Shown piece after piece: positions 21,118 through 34,800 of a stretch of 64,000 bases of DNA. The notes beneath the pieces are model-generated. The model was given only the letters and a program-made list of their open reading frames with translations. It did no database searches and was not told the origin of the DNA. Position 1 is the first letter of the stretch; the number at the start of each line of letters is the position of its first letter. A program made the position numbers and the translations under genes. The DNA comes from Ariolimax columbianus (taxonomy: Eukaryota; Mollusca; Gastropoda; Stylommatophora; Arionidae). The DNA lies in contig JAVGWX010000005.1 in the NCBI GenBank assembly GCA_036924085.1, positions 39,137,483 to 39,201,482 on the forward strand, in the 5' to 3' direction.

Positions 21118-21327
21118 GTTTTGGTTTATTTTAGTCAGAGAGTGGTGAATGCTTGGAATGAATTTCCACAGGAGGTAGTGGAGGCTGGGACAGTTAATGC
21201 ATTTAAGAATAAATTGGATGCGCATAGCTTTTAGAGCAAGGTAATGTAAATTAAACTGGTTGTATACAGACTCTGCAGAGTTTTCTAAACCAGTATAAAG
21301 AAGTTAAGTTAAACGAGGAAATACGAG
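21118..21327 (+). mobile_element. CR1-like LINE 3' end
   Basis: From 21,131 the frame reads FSQRVVNAWNEFPQEVVEAG, then TVNAFKNKLDAHSF and a stop. This is the conserved extreme C-terminus of CR1/L2-like RTs (fFs.RVV..WN.LP..vv.a.tv..FK..LD). The 3' UTR (ACAGACTCTGCAGAGT, CTAAACCAGTATAAAGAAGT, TAAGTTAA) is shared with 50,085-50,147 (+) and, on the minus strand, 58,935-59,330 and 63,485-64,000. Confidence 0.85.
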
Positions 21328-21640
21328 AAGAATTACAACAGCAAAAGGACTTTTTGAAGACTAATTGGCAACTGTCAAAAGAAGGAACACGCTTAGTACG
21401 GTCACATATTGAGATCAAATGGTCTTGCAAATACTATCCTGCACGAAAAGGTGCAAGGCAGACGATGGAAGAGGCCGCCCCCAAAAAGAAGTGGGAGGAC
21501 AACATAAAAGAATGGACCAATCCCCGACCAGAAAAGGCACAGGGAGCGATTGCTGCCAGAGAAGGATAGCTTGATGTTATAAGGATGTCTCAATGAGTGC
21601 CCCAAACGACATCCCTGATTATGGGTTGACCTGAACTAAC
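21328..21640 (+). mobile_element. LINE ORF2 C-terminal fragment
   Basis: Motifs: HILRSNGLANTILHEKVQGR in one frame, then KKKWEDNIKEWTNPRPEKAQ after a frame change, then VPQTTSLIMG. These match 'GH..r...l...il.G.v.GkR.RGRp.k.WeDnI.eWT' and the ORF end. Probably the same element as 21,020-21,112. Confidence 0.7.
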
Positions 21641-21900
21641 CTGACACTTCATTGTAATAGGAAGTGCAGCCTCAGCTTCGCCTTATCTTAAATGCCTTTT
21701 TCAGATATGGAGATATGGACATGCAATGATGCTTTAAACACGTTATCTTCGTGTGTGTGTCTGTATGTATGACAGTGCTTGTGTGGGTGTGTCCGTGGGA
21801 GGCCCACACCAATAGCCCTACTTGCAATCACTCAATTACTGAAGACTGGGAACAAAAACGTTTGGCTGAATAGACGAGCATTGTGAGGAATAATAGTTGT
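21641..21900. repeat. TG-rich stretch before the satellite array
   Basis: GTGTGTGTGTCTGTATGTAT and GTGTGGGTGTG at 21,752-21,802, otherwise unassigned. The last bases before the array (TAATAGTTGTCCATCACAAG from about 21,891) match the head of family A copies. Confidence 0.5.
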
Positions 21901-23899
21901 CCATCACAAGTGATGAAGACCACCGTGTGGACAGTCGTATCTCTTGCTGTGTCCATCCATCACAAGTGATGAAGACCACCGTGTGGACAGTCGTATCTCT
22001 TGCTGTGTCCATCCATCACAAGTGATGAAGACCACCGTGTGGACAGTGGTATCTCTTGCTGTGTCCATCCATCACAAGTGATGAAGACCACCGTGTGGAC
22101 AGTCGTATCTCTTGCTGTGTCCATCCATCACAAGTGATGAAGACCACCGTGTGGACAGTCGTATCTCTTGCTGTGTCCATCCATCACAAGTGATGAAGAC
22201 CACCGTGTGGACAGTCGTATCTCTTGCTGTGTCCATCCATCACACGTGATGAAGACCACCGTGTGGACAGTCGTACCTCTTGCTGTGTCAATCCATCACA
22301 AGTGATGAAGACCACCGTGTGGACAGTCGTATCTCTTGCTGTGTCCATCCATCACAAGTGATGAAGACCACCGTGTGGACAGTCGTATCTCTTGCTGTGT
22401 CCATCCATCACAAGTGATGAAGACCACCGTGTGGACAGTCGTATCTCTTGCTGTGTCCATCCATCACAAGTGATGAAGACCACCGTGTGGACAGTCGTAT
22501 CTCTTGCTGTGTCCATCCATCACAAGTGATGAAGACCACCGTGTGGACAGTCGTATCTCTTGCTGTGTCCATCCATCACAAGTGATGAAGACCACGGTCT
22601 GGACAGTCGTATCTCTTGCTGTGTCCATCCATCACAAGTGATGAAGACCACCGTGTGGACAGTCGTATCTCTTGCTGTGTCCATCCATCACAAGTGATGA
22701 AGACCACCGTGTGGACAGTCGTATCTCTTGCTGTGTCCATCCATCACAAGTGATGAAGACCACCGTGTGGACAGTCGTATCTCTTTCTGTGTCCATCCAT
22801 CACAAGTGATGAAGACCACCGTGTGGACAGTCGTATCTCTTGCTGTGTCCATCCATCACAAGTGATGAAGACCACCGTGTGGACAGTCGTATCTCTTGCT
22901 GTGTCCATCCATCACACGTGATGAAGACAACCGTGTGGACAGTCGTATCTCTTGCTGTGTCAATCCATCACAAGTGATGAAGACCACCGTGTGGACAGTC
23001 GTATCTCTTGCTGTGTCCATCCATCACAAGTGATAAAGACCACCGTGTGGACAGTCGTATCTCTTGCTGTGTCCATCCATCACAAGTGATGAAGACCACC
23101 GTGTGGACAGTCGTATCTCTTGCTGTGTCCATCCATCACAAGTGATGAAGACCACCGTGTGGACAGTCGTATCTCTTGCTGTGTCCATCCATCACAAGTG
23201 ATGAAGACCACCGTGTGGACAGTCGTATCTCTTGCTGTGTCCATCCATCACAAGTGATGAAGACCACCGTGTGGACAGTCGTATCTCTTGCTGTGTCCAT
23301 CCATCACAAGTGATGAAGACCACCGTGTGGACAGTCGTATCTCTTGCTGTGTCCATCCATCACAAGTGATGAAGACCACCGTGTGGACAGTCGTATCTCT
23401 TGCTGTGTCCATCCATCACAAGTGATAAAGACCACCGTGTGGACAGTCGTATCTCTTTCTGTGTCCATCCATCACAAGTGATGAAGACCACCGTCTGGAC
23501 AGTCGTATCTCTTGCTGTGTCCATCCATCACAAGTGATGAAGACCACCGTGTGGACAGTCGTATCTCTTGCTGTGTCCATCCATCACAAGTGATGAAGAC
23601 CACCGTGTGGACAGTCGTATCTCTTGCTGTGTCCATCCATCACAAGTGATGAAGACCACCGTGTGGACAGTCGTATCTCTTGATGTGTCCATCCATTACA
23701 AGTGATGAAGACCACCGTGTGGACAGTCGTATCTCTTGCTGTGTCCATCCATCACAAGTGATGAAGACCACCGTGTGGACAGTCGTATCTCTTGCTGTGT
23801 CCATCAATCACACGTTATGAAGACCACCGCGTGGACAGTCGTATCTCTTGCTGTGTCCATCCATCACAAGTGATGAAGACCACCGTGTGGACAGTCGTA

Positions 23900-26800
23900 T
23901 CTCTTGCTGTGTCCATCCATCACAAGTGATGAAGACCACCGAGTGGACAGTCGTATCTCTTGCTGTGTCCATCCATCACAAGTGATGAAGACCACCGTGT
24001 GGACAGTCGTATCTCTTTCTGTGTCCATCCATCACAAGTGATGAAGACCACCGTGTGGACAGTCGTATCTCTTGCTGTGTCCATCCATCACAAGTGATGA
24101 AGACCACCGTGTGGACAGTCGTATCTCTTGCTGTGTCCATCCATCACACGTGATGAAGACCACCGTGTGGACAGTCGTATCTCTTGCTGTGTCAATCCAT
24201 CACAAGTGATGAAGACCACCGTGTGGACAGTCGTATCTCTTGCTGTGTCCATCCATCACAAGTGATGAAGACCACCGTGTGGACAGTCGTATCTCTTGCT
24301 GTGTCCATCCATCACAAGTGATGAAGACCACCGTGTGGACAGTCGTATCTCTTGCTGTGTCCATCCATCACAAGTGATGAAGACCACCGTGTGGACAGTC
24401 GTATCTCTTGCTGTGTCCATCCATCACAAGTGATGAAGACCACCGTGTGGACAGTCGTATCTCTTGCTGTGTCCATCCATCACAAGTTATGAAGACCACC
24501 GTGTGGACAGTCGTATCTCTTGCTGTGTCCATCCATCACAAGTGATGAAGACCACCGTGTGGACAGTCGTATCTCTTTCTGTGTCCATCCATCACAAGTG
24601 ATGAAGACCACCGTCTGGACAGTCGTATCTCTTGCTGTGTCCATCCATCACAAGTGATGAAGACCACCGTGTGGACAGTCGTATCTCTTGCTGTGTCCAT
24701 CCATCACAAGTGATGAAGACCACCGTGTGGACAGTCGTATCTCTTGCTGTGTCCATCCATCACAAGTGATGAAGACCACCGTGTGGACAGTCGTATCTCT
24801 TGATGTGTCCATCCATCACAAGTGATGAAGACCACCGTGTGGACAGTCGTATCTCTTGCTGTGTCCCTCCTTCACAAGTGATAAAGACCACCGTGTGGAC
24901 AGTCGTATCTCTTGCTGTGTCCATCAATCACACGTTATGAAGACCACCGCGTGGACAGTCGTATCTTTTGCTGTGTCCATCCATCACAAGTGATGAAGAC
25001 CACCGTGTGGACAGTCGTATCTCTTGCTGTGTCCATCCATCACAAGTGATGAAGACCACCGAGTGGACAGTCGTATCTCTTGCTGTGTCCATCCATCACA
25101 AGTGATGAAGACCACCGTGTGGACAGTCGTATCTCTTGCTGTGTCCATCCATCACAAGTTATAAAGACCACCGTGTGGACAGTCGTATCTCTTGCTGTGT
25201 CCATCCATCACAAGTGATGAAGACCACCGTGTGGACAGTCGTATCTCTTGCTGTGTCCATCCATCACAAGTGATGAAGACCACCGTGTGGACAGTCGTAT
25301 CTCTTGCTGTGTCCATCCATCACAAGTGATGAAGACCACCGTGTGGACAGTCGTATCTCTTGCTGTGTCCATCCATCACAAGTGATGAAGACCACCGTGT
25401 GGACAGTCGTATCTCTTGCTGTGTCCATCCATCACAAGTGATGAAGACCACCGTGTGGACAGTCGTATTTCTTGCTGTGTCCATCCATCACAAGTGATGA
25501 AGACCACCGTGTGGACAGTCGTATCTCTTGCTGTGTCCATCCATCACAAGTGATGAAGACCACCGTGTGGACAGTCGTATCTCTTGCTGTGTCCATCCAT
25601 CACAAGTGATGAAGACCACCGTGTGGACAGTCGTATCTCTTGCTGTGTCCATCCATCACAAGTGATGAAGACCACCGTGTGGACAGTCGTATCTCTTGCT
25701 GTGTCCATCCATCACAAGTGATGAAGACCACCGTGTGGACAGTCGTATCTCTTGCTGTGTCCATCCATCACAAGTTATGAAGACCACCGTGTGGACAGTC
25801 GTATCTCTTGCTGTGTCCATCCATCAAAAGTAATGAAGACCACCGTGTGGACAGTCGTGTCTTTTGCTGTGTCCATCCATCACAAGTGATGAAGACCACC
25901 GTGTGGACAGTCGTATCTCTTGCTGTGTCCATCCATCACAAGTGATGAAGACCACCGTGTGGACAGTCGTATCTCTTGCTGTGTCCATCCATCACAAGTG
26001 ATGAAGACCACCGTGTGGACAGTCGTATATCTTGCTGTGTCCATCCATCACAAGTGATAAAGACCACCGTGTGGACAGTCGTATCTCTTGCTGTGTCCAT
26101 CCATCACAAGTGATGAAGACCACCGTGTGGACAGTCGTATCTCTTGCTGTGTCCATCCATCACAAGTGATGAAGACCACCGTGTGGACAGTCTTATCTCT
26201 TGCTGTGTCCATCCATCACAAGTGATGAAGACCACCGTGTGGACAGTCTTATCTCTTGCTGTGTCCATCCATCACAAGTGATGAAGACCACCGTGTGGAC
26301 AGTCGTATCTCTTGCTGTGTCCATCCATCACAAGTGATGAAGACCACCGTGTGGACAGTCGTATCTCTTGCTGTGTCCATCCATCACAAGTGATGAAGAC
26401 CACCGTGTGGACAGTCGTATCTCTTGCTGTGTCCATCCATCACACGTGATGAAGACCACCGCGTGGACAGTCGTATCTCTTGCTGTGTCCATCCATCACA
26501 AGTGATGAAGACCACCGCGTGGACAGTCGTATCTCTTGCTGTGTCCATCCATCACAAGTGATGAATACCACCGTGTGGACAGTCGTATCTCTTGCTGTGT
26601 CCATCCATCACAAGTTATGAAGACCACCGTGTGGACAGTCGTATCTCTTGCTGTGTCCATCCATCACAAATGATGAAGACCACCGTGTGGACAGTCGTAT
26701 CTCTTGCTGTGTCCATCCATCACAAGTGATGAAGACCACCGTGTGGACAGTCGTATCTCTTGCTGTGTCCATCCATCACAAGTGATGAAGACCACCGTGT

Positions 26801-29800
26801 GGACAGTCGTATCTCTTGCTGTGTCCATCCATCACAAGTGATGAAGACCACCGTGTGGACAGTCGTATCTCTTGCTGTGTCCATCCATCACAAGTGATGA
26901 AGACCACCGTGTGGACAGTCGTTTCTCTTGCTGTGTCCATCCATCACAAGTGATGAAGACCACCGTGTGGACAGTCGTATCTCGTGCTGTGTCCATCCAT
27001 CACAAGTGATGAAGACCACCGTGTGGACAGTCGTAACTCTTGCTGTGTCCATCCATCACAAGTGATGAAGACCACCGTGTGGACAGTCGTATCTCTTGCT
27101 GTGTCCATCCATCACAAGTGATGAAGACCACCGTGTGGACAGTCGTATCTCTTGCTGTATCCATCCATCACAAGTGATGAAGACCACCGTGTGGACAGTC
27201 GTATCTCTTGCTGTGTCCATCCATCACAAGTGATAAAGACCACCGTGTGGACAGTCGTATCTCTTGCTGTGTCCATCCATCACAAGTGATGAAGACCACC
27301 GTGTGGACAGTCGTATCTCTTGCTGTGTCCATCCATCAAAAGTGATGAAGACCACCGTGTGGACAGTCGTATCTCTTGCTGTGTCCATCCATCACAAGTG
27401 ATGAAGTCCACCGTGTGGACAGTCGTATCTCTTGCTGTGTCCATCCATCACAAGTGATGAAGACCACCGTGTGGACAGTCGTGTCTCTTGCTGTGTCCAT
27501 CCATCACAAGTGATGAAGACCACCGTGTGGACAGTCGTATCTCTTGCTGTGTCCATCCATCACAAGTGATGAAGACCACCGTGTGGACAGTCGTATCTCT
27601 TGCTGTGTCCATCCATCACAAGTGATGAAGACCACCGTGTGGACAGTCGTATCTCTTGCTGTCCATCCATCACAAGTGATGAAGACCACCGTGTGGACAG
27701 TCGTATCTCTTGCTGTGTCCATCCTTCACAAGTTATGAAGACCACCGTGTGGACAGTCGTATCTCTTGCTGTGTCCATCCATCACAAGTGAAGAAGACCA
27801 CCGTGTGGACAGTCGTATCTCTTGCTGTGTCCATCCATCACAAGTGATGAAGATCACCGTGTGGACAGTCGTATCTCTTTCTGTGTCCATCCATCACAAG
27901 TGATGAAGACCACCGTGTGGACAGTCGTATCTCTTGCTGTGTCCATCCATCACAAGTGATGAAGACCACCGTGTGGACAGTCGTATCTCTTGCTGTGTCC
28001 ATCCATCACACGTGATGAAGACCACCGTGTGGACAGTCGTATCTCTTGCTGTGTCAATCCATCACAAGTGATGAAGACCACCGTGTGGACAGTCGTATCT
28101 CTTGCTGTGTCCATCCATCACAAGTGATGAAGACCACCGTGTGGACAGTCGTATCTCTTGCTGTGTCCATCCATCACAAGTGATGAAGACCACCGTGTGG
28201 ACAGTCGTATCTCTTGCTGTGTCCATCCATCACAAGTGATGAAGACCACCGTGTGGACAGTCGTATCTCTTGCTGTGTCCCTCCATCACAAGTGATGAAG
28301 ACCACCGTGTGGACAGTCGTATCTCTTGCTGTGTCCATCCATCACAAGTGATGAAGACCACCGTGTGGACAGTCGTATCTCTTGCTGTGTCCATCCATCA
28401 CAAGTTATGAAGACCACCGTGTGGACAGTCGTATCTCTTGCTGTGTCCATCCATCACAAGTGATGAAGACCACCGTGTGGACAGTCGTATCTCTTGCTGT
28501 GTCCATCCATCACAAGTGATAAAGACCACCGTGTGGACAGTCGTATCTCTTTCTGTGTCCATCCATCACAAGTGATGAAGACCACCGTCTGGACAGTCGT
28601 ATCTCTTGCTGTGTCCATCCATCACAAGTGATGAAGACCACCGTGTGGACAGTCGTATCTCTTGCTGTGTCCATCCATCACAAGTGATGAAGACCACCGT
28701 GTGGACAGTCGTATCTCTTGCTGTGTCCATCCATCACAAGTGATGAAGACCACCGTGTGGACAGTCGTATCTCTTGATGTGTCCATCCATCACAAGTGAT
28801 GAAGACCACCGTGTGGACAGTCGTATCTCTTGCTGTGTCCCTCCTTCACAAGTGATAAAGACCACCGTGTGGACAGTCGTATCTCTTGCTGTGTCCATCA
28901 ATCACACGTTATGAAGACCACCGCGTGGACAGTCGTATCTCTTGCTGTGTCCATCCATCACAAGTGATGAAGACCACCGTGTGGACAGTCGTATCTCTTG
29001 CTGTGTCCATCCATCACAAGTGATGAAGACCACCGAGTGGACAGTCGTATCTCTTGCTGTGTCCATCCATCACAAGTGATGAAGACCACCGTGTGGACAG
29101 TCGTATCTCTTGCTGTGTCCATCCATCACAAGTTATAAAGACCACCGTGTGGACAGTCGTATCTCTTGCTGTGTCCATCCATCACAAGTGATGAAGACCA
29201 CCGTGTGGACAGTCGTATCTCTTGCTGTGTCCATCCATCACAAGTGATGAAGACCACCGTGTGGACAGTCGTATCTCTTGCTGTGTCCATCCATCACAAG
29301 TGATGAAGACCACCGTGTGGACAGTCGTATCTCTTGCTGTGTCCATCCATCACAAGTGATGAAGACCACCGTGTGGACAGTCGTATCTCTTGCTGTGTCC
29401 ATCCATCACAAGTGATGAAGACCACCGTGTGGACAGTCGTATTTCTTGCTGTGTCCATCCATCACAAGTGATGAAGACCACCGTGTGGACAGTCGTATCT
29501 CTTGCTGTGTCCATCCATCACAAGTGATGAAGACCACCGTGTGGACAGTCGTATCTCTTGCTGTGTCCATCCATCACAAGTGATGAAGACCACCGTGTGG
29601 ACAGTCGTATCTCTTGCTGTATCCATCCATCACAAGTGATGAAGACCACCGTGTGGACAGTCGTATCTCTTGCTGTGTCCATCCATATCAAGTGATGAAG
29701 ACCACCGTGTGGACAGTCGTATCTCTTGCTGTGTCCATCCATCACAAGTTATGAAGACCACCGTGTGGACAGTCGTATCTCTTGCTGTGTCCATCCATCA

Positions 29801-31870
29801 AAAGTAATGAAGACCACCGTGTGGACAGTCGTGTCTTTTGCTGTGTCCATCCATCACAAGTGATGAAGACCACCGTGTGGACAGTCGTATCTCTTGCTGT
29901 GTCCATCCATCACAAGTGATGAAGACCACCGTGTGGACAGTCGTATCTCTTGCTGTGTCCATCCATCACAAGTGATGAAGACCACCGTGTGGACAGTCGT
30001 ATATCTTGCTGTGTCCATCCATCACAAGTGATAAAGACCACCGTGTGGACAGTCGTATCTCTTGCTGTGTCCATCCATCACAAGTGATGAAGACCACCGT
30101 GTGGACAGTCGTATCTCTTGCTGTGTCCATCCATCACAAGTGATGAAGACCACCGTGTGGACAGTCTTATCTCTTGCTGTGTCCATCCATCACAAGTGAT
30201 GAAGACCACCGTGTGGACAGTCTTATCTCTTGCTGTGTCCATCCATCACAAGTGATGAAGACCACCGTGTGGACAGTCGTATCTCTTGCTGTGTCCATCC
30301 ATCACAAGTGATGAAGACCACCGTGTGGACAGTCGTATCTCTTGCTGTGTCCATCCATCACAAGTGATGAAGACCACCGTGTGGACAGTCGTATCTCTTG
30401 CTGTGTCCATCCATCACACGTGATGAAGACCACCGCGTGGACAGTCGTATCTCTTGCTTATTCCATCCATCACAAGTGATGAAGACCACCGCGTGGACAG
30501 TCGTATCTCTTGCTGTGTCCATCCATCACAAGTGATGAATACCACCGTGTGGACAGTCGTATCTCTTGCTGTGTCCATCCATCACAAGTTATGAAGACCA
30601 CCGTGTGGACAGTAGTATCTCTTGCTGTGTCCATCCATCACAAATGATGAAGACCACCGTGTGGACAGTCGTATCTCTTGCTGTGTCCATCCATCACAAG
30701 TGATGAAGACCACCGTGTGGACAGTCGTATCTCTTGCTGTGTCCATCCATCACAAGTGATGAAGACCACCGTGTGGACAGTCGTATCTCTTGCTGTGTCC
30801 ATCCATCACAAGTGATGAAGACCACCGTGTGGACAGTCGTATCTCTTGCTGTGTCCATCCATCACAAGTGATGAAGACCACCGTGTGGACAGTCGTTTCT
30901 CTTGCTGTGTCCATCCATCACAAGTGATGAAGACCACCGTGTGGACAGTCGTATCTCGTGCTGTGTCCATCCATCACAAGTGATGAAGACCACCGTGTGG
31001 ACAGTCGTATCTCTTGCTGTGTCCATCCATCACAAGTGATGAAGACCACCGTGTGGACAGTCGTATCTCTTGCTGTGTCCATCCATCACAAGTGATGAAG
31101 ACCACCGTGTGGACAGTCGTATCTCTTGCTGTATCCATCCATCACAAGTGATGAAGACCACCGTGTGGACAGTCGTATCTCTTGCTGTGTCCATCCATCA
31201 CAAGTGATAAAGACCACCGTGTGGACAGTCGTATCTCTTGCTGTGTCCATCCATCACAAGTGATGAAGACCACCGTGTGGACAGTCGTATCTCTTGCTGT
31301 GTCCATCCATCAAAAGTGATGAAGACCACCGTGTGGACAGTCGTATCTCTTGCTGTGTCCATCCATCACAAGTGATGAAGTCCACCGTGTGGACAGTCGT
31401 ATCTCTTGCTGTGTCCATCCATCACAAGTGATGAAGACCACCGTGTGGACAGTCGTGTCTCTTGCTGTGTCCATCCATCACAAGTGATGAAGACCACCGT
31501 GTGGACAGTCGTATCTCTTGCTGTGTCCATCCATCACAAGTGATGAAGACCACCGTCTGGACAGTCGTATCTCTTGCTGTGTCCATCCATCACAAGTGAT
31601 GAAGACCACCGTGTGGACAGTCGTATCTCTTGCTGTCCATCCATCACAAGTGATGAAGACCACCGTGTGGACAGTCGTATCTCTTGCTGTGTCCATCCAT
31701 CACAAGTTATGAAGACCACCGTGTGGACAGTCGTATCTCTTGCTGTGTCCATCCATCACAAGTGAAGAAGACCACCGTGTGGACAGTCGTATCTCTTGCT
31801 GTGTCCATCCATCACAAGTGATGAAGATCACCGTGTGGACAGTCGTATCTCTTGCTGTGTCCATCCATCA
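23900..31870. repeat. Higher-order duplication with 3,974-bp period inside the satellite
   Basis: Rare variants recur at a fixed distance: the TCTCTTTCT plus CCGTCTGG pair at 24,571 and 28,545, the CCCTCCTTCAC monomer at 24,866 and 28,840, and the 54-bp monomer at 27,658 and 31,632. All are 3,974 bp apart (71 monomers less 2 bp). Within the first block a 1,120-bp (20-mer) period relates 23,451 to 24,571. Confidence 0.85.
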
Positions 31871-34800
31871 CAAGTGATAAAGACCACCGTGTGGACAGTC
31901 GTATCTCTTGCTGTGTCCATCCATCACACGTGATGAAGACCACCGCGTGGACAGTCGTATCTCTTGCTGTGTCCATCCATCACAAGTGATGAAGACCACC
32001 GCGTGGACAGTCGTATCTCTTGCTGTGTCCATCCATCACAAGTGATGAAGACCACCGTGTGGACAGTCGTATCTCTTGCTGTGTCCATCCATCACAAGTG
32101 ATGAAGACCACCGTGTGGACAGTCGTATCTATTGCTGTGTCCATCCATCACAAGTTATGAAGACCACCGTGTGGACAGTCGTATCTCTTGCTGTGTCCAT
32201 CCATCACAAGTGATGAAGACCACCGTGTGGACAGTCGTATCTCTTGCTGTGTCCATCCATCACAAGTGATGAAGACCACCGTGTGGACAGTCGTATCTCT
32301 TGCTGTGTCCATCCATCACAAGTGATGAAGACCACCGTGTGGACAGTCGTATCTCTTGCTGTGTCCATCCATCACAAGTGATGAAGACCACCGTGTGGAC
32401 AGTCGTATCTCTTGCTGTGTCCATCCATCACAAGTGATGAAGACCACCGCGTGGACAGTCGTATCTCTTGCTGTGTCCATCCATCACAAGTGATGAATAC
32501 CACCGTGTGGACAGTCGTATCTCTTGCTGTGTCCATTCATCACAAGTTATGAAGACCACCGTGTGGACAGTCGTATCTCTTGCTGTGTCCATCCATCACA
32601 AGTGATGAAGACCACCGTGTGGACAGTCGTATCTCTTGCTGTGTCCATCCATCACAAGTGATGAAGACCACCGTGTGGACAGTCGTATCTCTTGCTGTGT
32701 CCATCCATCACAAGTGATGAAGACCACCGTGTGGACAGTCGTATCTCTTGCTGTGTCCATCCATCACAAGTGATGAAGACCACCGTGTGGACAGTCGTAT
32801 CTCTTGCTGTGTCCATCCTTCACAAGTGATGAAGACCACCGTGTGGACAGTCGTATCTCTTGCTGTGTCCATCCATCACAAGTGATGAAGACCACCGTGT
32901 GGACAGTCGTATCTCTTGCTGTGTCCATCCATCAAAAGTGATGAAGACCACCGTGTGGACAGTCGTATCTCTTGCTGTGTCCATCCATCAAAAGTGATGA
33001 AGTCCACCGTGTGGACAGTCGTATCTCTTGCTGTGTCCATCCATCACAAGTGATGAAGACCACCGTGTGGACAGTCGTGTCTCTTGCTGTGTCCATCCAT
33101 CACAAGTGATGAAGACCACCGTGTGGACAGTCGTATCTCTTGCTGTGTCCATCCATCACAAGTGATGAAGACCACCGTGTGGACAGTCGTATCTCTTGCT
33201 GTGTCCATCCATCACAAGTGATAAAGACCACCGTGTGGACAGTCGTATCTCTTGCTGTGTCCATCCATCACAAGTGATGAAGACCACCGTGTGGACAGTC
33301 GTATCTCTTGCTGTCCATCCATCACAAGTGATGAAGACCACCGTGTGGACAGTCATATCTCTTGCTGTGTCCATCCATCACAAGTTATGAAGACCACCGT
33401 GTGGACAGTCGTATCTCTTGCTGTGTCCATCCATCACAAGTGAAGAAGACCACCGTGTGGACAGTCGTATCTCTTGCTGTGTCCATCCATCACAAGTGAT
33501 GAAGATCACCGTGTGGACAGTCGTATCTCTTGCTGTGTCCATCCATCACAAGTGATAAAGACCACCGTGTGGACAGTCGTATCTCTTGCTGTGTCCATCC
33601 ATCACACGTGATGAAGACCACCGCGTGGACAGTCGTATCTCTTGCTGTGTCCATCCATCACAAGTGATGAAGACCACCGCGTGGACAGTCGTATCTCTTG
33701 CTGTGTCCATCCATCACAAGTGATGAAGACCACCGCGTGGACAGTCGTATCTCTTGCTGTGTCCATCCATCACAAGTGATGAAGACCACCGTGTGGACAG
33801 TCGTATCTATTGCTGTGTCCATCCATCACAAGTTATGAAGACCACCGTGTGGACAGTCGTATCTCTTGCTGTGTCCATCCATCACAAGTGATGAAGACCA
33901 CCGTGTGGACAGTCGTATCTCTTGCTGTGTCCATCCATCACAAGTGATGAAGACCACCGTGTGGACAGTCGTATCTTTTGCTGTGTCCATCCATCACAAG
34001 TGATGAAGACCACCGTGTGGACAGTCGTATCTCTTGCTGTGTCCATCCATCACAAGTGATGAAGACCACCGTGTGGACAGTCGTATCTCTTGCTGTGTCC
34101 ATCCATCACAAGTGATGAAGACCACCGTGTGGACAGTCGTATCTCTTGCTGTGTCCATCCATCACAAGTGATGAAGACCACCGTGTGGACAGTCGTATCT
34201 CTTGCTGTGTCCATTCATCACAAGTTATGAAGACCACCGTGTGGACAGTCGTTTCTCTTGCTGTGTCCATCCATCACAAGTGATGAAGACCACCGTGTGG
34301 ACAGTCGTATCTCTTGCTGTGTCCATCCATCACAAGTGATGAAGACCACCGTGTGGACAGTCGTATCTCTTGCTGTGTCCATCCATCACAAGTGATGAAG
34401 ACCACCGTGTGGACAGTCGTATCTCTTGCTGTGTCCATCCATCACAAGTGATGAAGACCACCGTGTGGACAGTCGTATCTCTTGCTGTGTCCATCCTTCA
34501 CAAGTGATGAAGACCACCGTGTGGACAGTCGTATCTCTTGCTGTGTCCATCCATCACAAGTGATGAAGACCACCGTGTGGACAGTCGTATCTCTTGCTGT
34601 GTCCATCCATCAAAAGTGATGAAGACCACCGTGTGGACAGTCGTATCTCTTGCTGTGTCCATCCATCAAAAGTGATGAAGTCCACCGTGTGGACAGTCGT
34701 ATCTCTTGCTGTGTCCATCCATCACAAGTGATGAAGACCACCGTGTGGACAGTCGTGTCTCTTGCTGTGTCCATCCATCACAAGTGATGAAGACCACCGT

